Shown in pieces: positions 1-5,423 of a stretch of 6,955 nt of DNA. This DNA comes from Bacteroidota bacterium (GTDB lineage Bacteria; Bacteroidota; Bacteroidia; CAILMK01). The translations under genes were made by a program, and so were the position numbers. Location: contig JABDEJ010000093.1 of the NCBI GenBank assembly GCA_013287095.1, forward strand, positions 593-7,547, given 5' to 3'. Numbering within the stretch: the first letter of the stretch is position 1; every line of letters begins with the position of its first letter. The notes under the pieces were generated by a model. That model searched no databases. It saw only the letters and a list, made by a program, of their open reading frames with translations, and had not been told where the DNA came from.

Positions 1-166
1 CCATATTTCCGATAACCGGCAGGCCGTCAATCATTGTCGCTAGCGGCCTCCTATCATCAAAAAAACCAATCGGATCCCAAACTTTCTGGTTTTCATTGAT
101 TTGCCGGATGAGCATCAGGACTTCACGGCCCAATCCGCCAGCCCCATATATCGCTATAAGTTTCAT
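1..166 (-). CDS. PglD/NeuD-family sugar O-/N-acyltransferase, N-terminal fragment (3' end outside window)
   Basis: The first 55 residues are visible, reading leftwards from ATG at 166-164. They start MKLIAIYGAGGLGREVLMLI, a short beta strand followed by a glycine-rich GAGGLGRE nucleotide-binding turn. An acidic GFFDD strand (about residues 37-41) and a GLPVIGN segment near the cut edge follow. This order is typical of the Rossmann-like N-terminal domain of PglD/NeuD proteins, which acetylate UDP-amino sugars or sialic acids during surface glycan synthesis; a left-handed beta-helix hexapeptide domain normally follows but lies outside the window. The start fits the family and leaves almost no leader after a -7-like box at 178-171. 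The gene is divergent from ung, with no evident functional link. The exact sugar substrate cannot be inferred. Family assignment is fairly sure. Confidence 0.82.
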   Translation of the reverse strand, partial: MKLIAIYGAGGLGREVLMLIRQINENQKVWDPIGFFDDRRPLATMIDGLPVIGNM

Positions 167-169
167 GTT

Positions 170-179
170 GTAAATTTAC
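170..179. promoter_or_regulatory. Palindromic -7-like box between divergent genes
   Basis: GTAAATTTAC is a perfect 10-bp palindrome in the 31-bp gap between the two divergent starts. On either strand its core TAAATTTA matches the Bacteroidota -7 consensus TAnnTTTG except for the last base. Leftwards, initiation 5-7 nt downstream would fall about on the ATG at 166, giving an almost leaderless transcript. Rightwards it would give a leader of roughly 14 nt for ung. I see no good -33 TTG at the usual distance on either strand, so one or both assignments may be wrong. Confidence 0.4.
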
Positions 180-197
180 GCCCGCAAATTAGATAAA

Positions 198-905
198 ATG
201 GAAGTACAGGCTGAAACCGACATAAAAATTGACCCCAAACTGGAACCGGGATGGAAAAACGCCCTTCAAAAGGAATTCGACCTGCCTTATATGGCGGCGC
301 TCAAAAAGTTTCTGATTGCGGAAAAGCAAAAAGGCATTAGCGTGTATCCTCCCGGGAACCAGATATTTTCGGCATTCAACCTTACGCCATTCGATAAAGT
401 AAAAGTAGTTATCCTTGGCCAGGATCCTTATCATGGGCCCGGACAGGCACATGGTTTGTCATTTTCTGTACCTGATGGTACACGTCAGCCTCCGAGTTTA
501 CAAAACATTTTTAAGGAGTTGCAAGCGGACCTCGGCATTCCCATTTCTCAAGCTAGTGGCAACCTGGCAAAATGGGCAGAACAAGGGGTATTTTTATTGA
601 ATGCTATTTTAACGGTTCAAGCCAATAATGCAGCTTCACACCAGGAAAAAGGATGGGAAACATTCACCGATGCCGTGATCAAAACATTGTCAGACCAGAA
701 AGAAGGATTGGTTTTTATTCTCTGGGGTAAATTTGCCCAAAGCAAAGAAACATTGATAGATAGCAGCAAACATCTGATCATTAAATCAGCGCACCCCTCC
801 CCTTTTTCAGCCAATTATGGCTTTTTCGGATCGAAGCCTTTTTCTAAGACCAATGAATATTTAAAATCGAAAGGGAAAGGTGCAATTGACTGGAGAATAG
901 GATGA
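198..905 (+). CDS. ung: Uracil-DNA glycosylase, family 1
   Basis: A 235-residue protein that removes uracil from DNA, arising from cytosine deamination or dUTP misincorporation, and so starts base excision repair in the cytoplasm. The catalytic water-activating motif GQDPYH is at residues 74-79 (Asp76, Tyr78). The uracil-stacking Phe of LSFS is Phe89, the uracil-reading Asn lies in LLN at about 135, and the catalytic His199 opens HPSP. YPP at 50-52 and GWETFTD at 152-158 are further family landmarks. Length is normal. The ATG at 198 keeps the usual N-terminal helix before the core. One oddity: the HPSPLS minor-groove loop reads HPSPFS, putting Phe203 where the intercalating Leu (Leu191 in E. 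coli) normally sits. The gene stands alone: the upstream neighbour is divergent and the next gene has its own promoter. Confidence 0.97.
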   Translation: MEVQAETDIKIDPKLEPGWKNALQKEFDLPYMAALKKFLIAEKQKGISVYPPGNQIFSAFNLTPFDKVKVVILGQDPYHGPGQAHGLSFSVPDGTRQPPSLQNIFKELQADLGIPISQASGNLAKWAEQGVFLLNAILTVQANNAASHQEKGWETFTDAVIKTLSDQKEGLVFILWGKFAQSKETLIDSSKHLIIKSAHPSPFSANYGFFGSKPFSKTNEYLKSKGKGAIDWRIG

Positions 906-973
906 TAAGTCGCCGGATTAAAGAGTTTTTGATACCCTGATCTCATACTTCATTTAGGCCATTTGCGAATCAA

Positions 974-986
974 GAATTGTCAATTC
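974..986. repeat. Perfect inverted repeat over the toxin-antitoxin promoter: candidate operator
   Basis: GAATTG-T-CAATTC is a perfect dyad with 6-bp arms and a 1-bp centre. An imperfect outer extension is possible (GCGAAT at 965-970 against ATTCCGC at 983-989, with one bulged base). The dyad covers the TTG (977-979) that serves as the -33 element of the downstream promoter, so a bound protein would block RNA polymerase. Type II antitoxins commonly bind such dyads in their own promoters, and the next gene encodes a probable antitoxin. Binding is inferred, not shown. Confidence 0.5.
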
Positions 987-1007
987 CGCATTTTTTTTGT
1001 AAATTTG
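977..1007 (+). promoter_or_regulatory. Bacteroidota-type promoter of the DUF433-DUF5615 operon
   Basis: TTG at 977-979 and a perfect TAAATTTG (TAnnTTTG) at 1000-1007 are separated by 20 bp, close to the spacing of the Bacteroidota primary sigma-factor promoter. Initiation would be near 1012-1014, giving a leader of about 14 nt that is A/T-rich and lacks a Shine-Dalgarno sequence. This is the best-formed promoter in the window. Confidence 0.65.
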
Positions 1008-1026
1008 ATTAAAAAATATATCTTTT

Positions 1027-1260
1027 ATGGATGGAAGTGTGATCAATATTGACCGTGAAATTTTAGGCGGCACCCCTGTTTTTTTTGGCACCCGGGTTCC
1101 AATCAAAAACCTTTTTGACTACCTTGAGACAGGCGATTCCATTGAGACTTTCCTTGAGGATTTTGAAAATGTTAGTAAAGGACAGGTTGTAAAAGTTCTT
1201 GAAATGTGCCAACAACTCATTGAAACTTCATCCAATATCCTTCATGAAAATATTACTTGA
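1027..1260 (+). CDS. DUF433-family protein, probable antitoxin of a type II toxin-antitoxin pair
   Basis: A 77-residue protein with the DUF433 pattern: GGTPVFFGTRVPI at residues 14-26 (Gly21-Thr22-Arg23 core), then LFDYLETGDSIETFLEDF (29-46) and an S-x-x-QV helix start (50-54). DUF433 proteins are small helix-turn-helix-like proteins often encoded just before PIN-like DUF5615 proteins, where they are taken to be antitoxins that also repress their operon. Here the next gene is such a protein and overlaps this one by 17 bp, so the two are almost certainly co-translated. The ATG at 1027 lies about 20 bp after a good -7 box and gives the normal family start. Autoregulation through the dyad at 974-986 is inferred. 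Family membership is secure; antitoxin function is inference from context. Confidence 0.87.
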   Translation: MDGSVINIDREILGGTPVFFGTRVPIKNLFDYLETGDSIETFLEDFENVSKGQVVKVLEMCQQLIETSSNILHENIT

Positions 1261-1567
1261 TGAATGTGTCACCAAACGCCTCAAAATTTATTTAAAAGAT
1301 TTTGAAGTGTTTAGAACGACTGAATTAGGCTGGGGAGGTATTAAGAATGGAAAACTCATGAGCTTGTGTGTTGAAAACGGATTTGATATATTGCTAACCA
1401 TCGACAAGAACCTGGCTTTCCAACAAAACCTTGATAAATATAAACTTACCATTGTTGTTTTCAATTGCAAAACAAGCAAAATTGAAGAACTCGTAGATTT
1501 TGTTCCATCATTTAAGACCCAGGTTGGCAATTTTGAAAAATCCAAGGCTTATATTATTGATAAATAA
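1244..1567 (+). CDS. DUF5615 PIN-like protein, probable RNase toxin
   Basis: A 107-residue protein opening MKILLDECVTKRL, the usual DUF5615 N-terminus with the first acidic residues (Asp6, Glu7) after a beta strand. GIKNGKLM (32-39) provides Asn35 in the region before the second helix. DILLTIDKNL (48-57) carries the second conserved acidic residue, Asp54. The C-terminal strand IVVFNC (70-75) completes the fold. PIN domains use clustered acidic residues to bind metal and cleave RNA; DUF5615 is a PIN-like relative, and toxicity is inferred from the DUF433 partner. The ATG at 1244, overlapping the antitoxin end by 17 bp in the +1 frame, is chosen because the family pattern begins exactly there. 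An upstream in-frame ATG at 1199 would add 15 non-family residues. Hand-counted GC over 1261-1500 is about 34%, against about 45% in four sampled 60-base lines of hisS, which would fit an acquired module. Confidence 0.85.
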   Translation: MKILLDECVTKRLKIYLKDFEVFRTTELGWGGIKNGKLMSLCVENGFDILLTIDKNLAFQQNLDKYKLTIVVFNCKTSKIEELVDFVPSFKTQVGNFEKSKAYIIDK

Positions 1568-1574
1568 TTAGTAA

Positions 1575-2300
1575 TCAATTCATAACGTGTTGGTTCGCAT
1601 CCCCTGCCTTCTCCCTCTTCACCCCTACAATAAGCAGATAAAAGACCATAGAAATCTCTGCGATAGCTGAGGGTATGGTAACGAAGCCGTGAATCTTTTG
1701 ACCGAAATCGGGAGCCAGGAATGCCGCGAAAAGATCAATAATATAGCAGATGCCTCCAGTGATAAGTACGATACCCAACCACTTGGGAAACATCCCTGAA
1801 AGATAGCAGAGATACCCGAGCGGTATCAACCATAAGCCAAAAAATACCTGCGCGATAAGGGTGCCATAATGTTGCATATCAAGCAATAATAGCACAATAG
1901 CATTGGAGCCGGCGATGCCAAATGTAGATGCATAGTTTGTATCCATTGCTATCCGTAAGCCTTCAAACTGAAAGACAGCATTCAAACAAATAATTGCAGT
2001 GGCAAGTACCACAAGGATCAGCATAGCCGTTGCCACACTTTTGCGTACATGCACAAGCAGCGTATATAATACCATGGCCGTGAAGACAAAGAAGGTTCCA
2101 TCCAAAAGGTGGGAAACTACTCCCATTCGAACAAGTTCTGCATTGGCAACGACATTCCCGGCAGTGGCGGCAGCGTTGCCTGCCACATACATTTTTGGAT
2201 CAACAAATCCTTCTGCAAATCCTCCGAATATACCTACAAGCAGGTACAGCACTCCTGCGATTCTTGCAAGACGTTTTGAGGATTTTACAGAACTATCCAT
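1575..2300 (-). CDS. DUF4386 family integral membrane protein
   Basis: A 241-residue protein with about six hydrophobic helices: roughly 13-33, 61-84, 88-110, 144-168, 173-196 and 206-227. The charged N-terminus (SSKRLARIAG) precedes the first helix. The stretch ELVRMGVVSHLLDGTFFV (55-72) and FFGLWLIPLGYL (153-164), followed by Gly-Met-Phe-Pro and Leu-Gly, are the recurring features of DUF4386, an uncharacterised membrane family common in Bacteroidota and Firmicutes. No catalytic motif or transporter signature is visible and I assign no function. The start is set at ATG 2300-2298 because a perfect -7 box at 2331-2324 lies inside the longer reading from 2345 and because the family begins near the SSKR segment. 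It converges with the toxin gene, only 7 bp apart, with no visible terminator between them. Confidence 0.8.
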   Translation of the reverse strand: MDSSVKSSKRLARIAGVLYLLVGIFGGFAEGFVDPKMYVAGNAAATAGNVVANAELVRMGVVSHLLDGTFFVFTAMVLYTLLVHVRKSVATAMLILVVLATAIICLNAVFQFEGLRIAMDTNYASTFGIAGSNAIVLLLLDMQHYGTLIAQVFFGLWLIPLGYLCYLSGMFPKWLGIVLITGGICYIIDLFAAFLAPDFGQKIHGFVTIPSAIAEISMVFYLLIVGVKREKAGDANQHVMN

Positions 2301-2323
2301 TTTATTGTTTTTCAATATTTTAC

Positions 2324-2331
2324 CAAATGTA
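2324..2331 (-). promoter_or_regulatory. -7 box for the DUF4386 gene
   Basis: On the minus strand TACATTTG matches TAnnTTTG exactly. Transcription would begin around 2317 and leave an A-rich leader of about 17 nt before the ATG at 2300. The -33 element is weak: the nearest TTG is only 11 bp upstream. The box supports the shorter start for the gene. Confidence 0.45.
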
Positions 2332-2394
2332 TGGGATTTTGACAAGATGCTGGTATTAAGTTTTGAACAACTAAAATAATAATGCCTGATTTAA

Positions 2395-2465
2395 TGAAGG
2401 CAGCCTGAGGCCGCAAGCATTAGCATCCGTAGCCAGGAGGCTATAGATAGCGGACCCTGACTTCA
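2395..2465. other. Foldable intergenic element of unknown function
   Basis: A GC-richer 71-nt segment folds by hand into a nested rod. TGAAG (2395-2399) pairs with CTTCA (2461-2465), AGG (2408-2410) with CCT (2456-2458), and CCGC (2411-2414) with GCGG (2450-2453). TAGCC (2430-2434) closes an AGGA loop with GGCTA (2439-2443). A 12-bp near-perfect palindrome, GCTATAGATAGC, lies at 2440-2451. It is upstream of the hisS promoter, so it is not in the hisS leader, and there is no U-tract for an intrinsic terminator. It could be a dispersed intergenic repeat, a small RNA, or chance pairing. Confidence 0.35.
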
Positions 2466-2475
2466 CTCCAAATCG

Positions 2476-2510
2476 CTTACCACTTATCACTTACCCCTAA
2501 CACCTAATTT
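2476..2510 (+). repeat. Degenerate 7-bp tandem repeat upstream of hisS
   Basis: Five in-phase heptads, each starting C-T-(T/A)-A, follow one another: CTTACCA, CTTATCA, CTTACCC, CTAACAC and CTAATTT. The array ends 4 bp before the hisS -7 box and occupies the position where the -33 element should be. The first three units differ from each other at only one or two positions; the last two are more decayed. Confidence 0.55.
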
Positions 2511-2514
2511 CTCT

Positions 2515-2522
2515 TATCTTTG
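2515..2522 (+). promoter_or_regulatory. -7 box of the hisS-hutH promoter
   Basis: TATCTTTG matches TAnnTTTG exactly and ends 7 bp before the hisS ATG. With normal spacing, transcription would start at about 2527-2529, so the mRNA should be leaderless or nearly so. No TTG lies at the expected -33 distance; the closest match is TTA at 2491-2493 inside the heptad array. Confidence 0.6.
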
Positions 2523-2529
2523 CCGCCAA

Positions 2530-3909
2530 ATGAATAACGTTCAAAAACCAGGCCTTGCCCGTGGGATGCGGGATTTCGGAGCGGATGAAATGTATGCACG
2601 GGAGCATATATTCAGTACCATCCGCAAGGTCTATCAAAAATATGGGTTCGGGCCTTTAGAAACACCGGCGATTGAGAACCTGACTGTCCTTACCGGAAAG
2701 TATGGCGAAGAAGGTGATAAACTGCTTTTTAAAGTACTTAACTCCGGTCCATATCTGGATGAAATAGATCCAGAGGCTCTGAGCAGCAAGGATTATAAAA
2801 AAGTTACTCCTGCTATTACAGAAAAAGGCTTGAGATATGATCTTACAGTTCCGCTGGCACGGTATGTGGCTATGAATGCAGCGCAACTGGCCTTCCCATT
2901 CAAGAGATACCAGATTGACAGGGTTTGGAGGGCAGACAGACCTCAAAAAGGCAGGTATCGCGAATTTTACCAATGCGATGGTGATGTGATCGGTAGCTAT
3001 TCCATGATGTATGATACAGAATGTGTCCTGATTTTTGATGAAGTCTTGGATAAACTGGGATTGCCTGATTTTACCATCAAGATCAACAACCGGAAAATTC
3101 TAAGCGGACTTGCCGAGGCCTGGGGATTCTCAGATAAATTCGGACAGTTTGCTATTGCAATAGACAAATGGGACAAGATCGGCGAAAACGGAGTTGTACA
3201 AGAACTTGGACAGCGTGGTTTTACCGAAACCCAGATCCACCAGGTTCAGCATCTGTTCAGGTTAGCAGGTGATATTGAAAATAAATTATCCATTCTGGAT
3301 AATTGGTTTCAGAATACAGAAACCGGGAAAAAAGGAATTGCAGAACTCAGGGAATTATTGTCATATTTAAAAACAGTTGCACCCAAAAGGGCGGTTCTCG
3401 AACTGGATCTAAAACTGGCCCGGGGACTTGACTATTATACTTCTACGATATTTGAAGTGGTACTAAATGAGATACAAATCGGTAGTATTGCCAGTGGCGG
3501 AAGATATGATGACCTTACGGCTGGCTTTGGACTGCCGAATATGCCCGGTGTCGGGATATCTTTCGGTGCGGAAAGGATCTATGATGTTTTGAAGCAGCTG
3601 AACAGAATTCCACAAGCGGATCAAAACAAAGTGAGGGCGTTGATCCTGAATGATGGCCGAGAAAAGGTAAAACCAGGTTTTGCATTGCTTGCCTGGCTGA
3701 GGGCAAACGATATTTCTGCAGAAATGTACCCATCTACAGATAAGCCTGCAAAACAATATGGCTATGCCGAGAAAAAGGGAATTGCATTCACGATATCAAT
3801 GGATTCCATTGAACATGATGGTATTGTGACCGCAAAAAATATAATTTCGGGCGAAAAACAAAGCGCGAATTGGGCAAACCTGCTTCAATTGTTGCAAAAA
3901 GGGGAATAA
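2530..3909 (+). CDS. hisS: Histidyl-tRNA synthetase
   Basis: A 459-residue class II aminoacyl-tRNA synthetase that charges tRNA-His with histidine in the cytoplasm. Motif 1 lies around 39-49 (GFGPLETPAIE). Motif 2 runs from about 125 to 154 with VWRADRP, where Arg134 matches the ATP-contacting Arg113 of E. coli, then QKGRYREFYQCDGDV. The histidine-specific motif ARGLDYYT is at 297-304 (Arg298 matches E. coli Arg259). Motif 3 is GVGISFGAERI at 340-350. The C-terminal anticodon-binding domain spans about 366-459 and includes DKPAKQYGYAEKKGI. The segment at about 71-95, between motif 1 and the LRYDLTVPLARYVA strand, is longer than in E. coli, as I recall for Bacteroidota enzymes. The start lies 7 bp after a perfect -7 box and gives the family N-terminus (GLARGMRDF). 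hutH follows 3 bp downstream in the same frame. Confidence 0.97.
   Translation: MNNVQKPGLARGMRDFGADEMYAREHIFSTIRKVYQKYGFGPLETPAIENLTVLTGKYGEEGDKLLFKVLNSGPYLDEIDPEALSSKDYKKVTPAITEKGLRYDLTVPLARYVAMNAAQLAFPFKRYQIDRVWRADRPQKGRYREFYQCDGDVIGSYSMMYDTECVLIFDEVLDKLGLPDFTIKINNRKILSGLAEAWGFSDKFGQFAIAIDKWDKIGENGVVQELGQRGFTETQIHQVQHLFRLAGDIENKLSILDNWFQNTETGKKGIAELRELLSYLKTVAPKRAVLELDLKLARGLDYYTSTIFEVVLNEIQIGSIASGGRYDDLTAGFGLPNMPGVGISFGAERIYDVLKQLNRIPQADQNKVRALILNDGREKVKPGFALLAWLRANDISAEMYPSTDKPAKQYGYAEKKGIAFTISMDSIEHDGIVTAKNIISGEKQSANWANLLQLLQKGE
3900..3905 (+). promoter_or_regulatory. Shine-Dalgarno-like site for hutH, inside the hisS 3' end
   Basis: AGGGGA in the last codons of hisS is purine-rich and can pair with the 16S rRNA 3' end. 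It lies 7 bp before the TTG at 3913. It is one of the few Shine-Dalgarno-like sites in the window and sits before its only non-ATG start, so it may help initiation or reinitiation there. Confidence 0.45.
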
Positions 3910-3912
3910 GTA

Positions 3913-5406
3913 TTGGAAAGTGTACATCAAATCAGTCCTGATTATTTAAGCCTGAGCCAATTAGGCGATATTATAAAATTCAAGAAAAAGCTGACTCTTT
4001 CGGAAGAGAGCATCAAACGCATCAATAAATGCCGGACCTATCTTGAAGAAAAGCTTGCAGCATCAGACGAATCTATTTATGGTATTAACACGGGTTTTGG
4101 CGCCTTATGTGATATCAAAATTCCGGCGACAGACCTAAGAACTCTTCAGAAAAACCTGGTCTTGTCTCATGCCTGTGGCATCGGAGACTGCGTACCGGAA
4201 GAGATTATACGCCTGATGCTTATTCTCAAAATTCAGTCCCTTTCTTATGGTCACTCCGGGGTAAGATTGATAGTGATACAACGCCTCGTAGATTTCTATA
4301 ATAACGACTGGCTTCCGGTAGTATATCAAAAAGGATCTTTAGGTGCTTCGGGTGACCTTATTCCCTTGGCACATTTAAGCCTTCCCATCATCGGCGAAGG
4401 AGCGTTTATGATCAATGGCGAAATAACTTCTGCGAAGAAGGTTCTCTCTCAACACAATATTCAACCTATTGTGCTGGAGGCCAAAGAAGGACTTGCACTA
4501 TTGAATGGTACCCAATTTATGAGTGCATACGGATCCTGGAACCTGTTGGGTGCATTGAAATACAGTAGTATAGCCGACATGACTGCGGCACTATCCCTTG
4601 ACGGCTTTTCATGCAAACTTGATCCGTTCCTTCCCTATATTCATACGATCAGGCCTTTTAAAGGGCAAATGGAAACGGCTCAAACAATTCTTGAAATCCT
4701 GGACGGAAGTGAGATCGCTAAAATACCAAAAATTACAGTGCAGGATCCGTACTCTTTCCGTTGCGTACCCCAAGTACACGGGGCAAGTAAAGATGCGATA
4801 GCTCATGTGGTGCAAATATTTGAAACAGAGATCAATTCAGTCACCGACAATCCCAATATTTTCCCGGATGAAGATATGATATTATCAGGTGGTAATTTTC
4901 ATGGGCAACCATTGGCAATGGGACTTGATTATCTTGCGATTGCATTGGCTGAACTGGGCAGTATTTCTGAAAGAAGAACCTATCAGTTACTGAGTGGCTC
5001 GAGAGGATTGCCGGAATTTTTAGCAGCCAATCCCGGATTGAACAGTGGCATGATGATCCCCCAATATGCAGCCGCTGCATTGGTGAGCGAAAACAAACAG
5101 CTTTGTACTCCCGCATCTGTTGATTCTATTCCATCCAGCAACGGTCAGGAAGACCATGTAAGCATGGGTGCAAACGCCGCAACCAAATGTTATAAAATCA
5201 TTAAAAACCTGGAACAAATCCTTGCCATTGAGTGGATGACCGCTGCGCAGGCAGTATCATTCAGAAACCCTTTGAAGACTTCTCCCGTACTTGAAAAAAT
5301 GCTTTCTGAATACCGCAATTCGGTATCGTTTTTAGAAACCGATAGGTATCTGCATGAGGATATTAAGAAGACGGTGGTATTTTTGGATGCGATTGAATTA
5401 GATTAA
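3913..5406 (+). CDS. hutH: Histidine ammonia-lyase
   Basis: A 497-residue enzyme of the MIO-dependent lyase family that deaminates L-histidine to trans-urocanate, the first step of histidine breakdown. The self-cyclising Ala145-Ser146-Gly147 triad sits in GSLGASGD. YGINTGFG (56-63) supplies the catalytic Tyr56. LSHACGIG (84-91) carries His86, the residue marking histidine rather than phenylalanine specificity, and Glu413 in GQEDHVSM supports the same choice. NGTQ (198-201), QDPYSFRC (277-284) and SGGNFHGQP (325-333) are further active-site segments. Length is normal. The start must be TTG at 3913: the hisS stop is the only in-frame codon-pair upstream, no ATG occurs for about 100 residues, and the family N-terminus aligns there. 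Ile150 replaces the Ala usual in GDLAPLAH. It is co-directional with hisS at 3 bp and probably co-transcribed; hutU, hutI and hutG are absent from the window. Confidence 0.94.
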   Translation: MESVHQISPDYLSLSQLGDIIKFKKKLTLSEESIKRINKCRTYLEEKLAASDESIYGINTGFGALCDIKIPATDLRTLQKNLVLSHACGIGDCVPEEIIRLMLILKIQSLSYGHSGVRLIVIQRLVDFYNNDWLPVVYQKGSLGASGDLIPLAHLSLPIIGEGAFMINGEITSAKKVLSQHNIQPIVLEAKEGLALLNGTQFMSAYGSWNLLGALKYSSIADMTAALSLDGFSCKLDPFLPYIHTIRPFKGQMETAQTILEILDGSEIAKIPKITVQDPYSFRCVPQVHGASKDAIAHVVQIFETEINSVTDNPNIFPDEDMILSGGNFHGQPLAMGLDYLAIALAELGSISERRTYQLLSGSRGLPEFLAANPGLNSGMMIPQYAAAALVSENKQLCTPASVDSIPSSNGQEDHVSMGANAATKCYKIIKNLEQILAIEWMTAAQAVSFRNPLKTSPVLEKMLSEYRNSVSFLETDRYLHEDIKKTVVFLDAIELD

Positions 5407-5423
5407 GAGCAAGGCGTTTTTGA

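Noticed and set aside
1199..1243. An upstream in-frame ATG would lengthen the DUF5615 toxin by 15 residues.
   Set aside because: The added residues are encoded inside the antitoxin gene and do not resemble the family, whose conserved start MKILLDE begins at 1244.
2301..2345. Longer N-terminus for the DUF4386 protein from ATG at 2345.
   Set aside because: The extension covers a perfect -7 box (2331-2324), and the family pattern begins after the ATG at 2300.
1999..2379. Open frame of 126 codons on the plus strand opposite the DUF4386 gene.
   Set aside because: It is antisense to a clear membrane-protein gene and gives a low-complexity Thr/Ser/Ala-rich product with no recognisable domain.
2390..2529. 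tRNA, T-box or riboswitch upstream of hisS.
   Set aside because: No cloverleaf or T-box sequence is visible, and the predicted transcription start lies downstream of the structured segment.
4841..5116. Minus-strand open frames inside hutH (also 4609-4815 and 5020-5217).
   Set aside because: All are opposite a strongly conserved gene, with no promoter, ribosome site or recognisable product.
2530..5406. hisS-hutH as a single fusion gene broken by a point nonsense mutation.
   Set aside because: HisRS ends at its normal C-terminus and HutH begins at its normal N-terminus, so the TAA is a true gene boundary. Only the shared frame is notable.
3913..5406. Phenylalanine or tyrosine ammonia-lyase instead of HutH.
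   Set aside because: His86 in LSHACGIG and Glu413 in GQEDHVSM are histidine-lyase markers, and the length of about 500 residues fits HutH.
5407..5423. Bidirectional terminator between the convergent hutH and TMEM175-family genes.
   Set aside because: The 17-bp gap has a short T-run but no inverted repeat able to form a stem.
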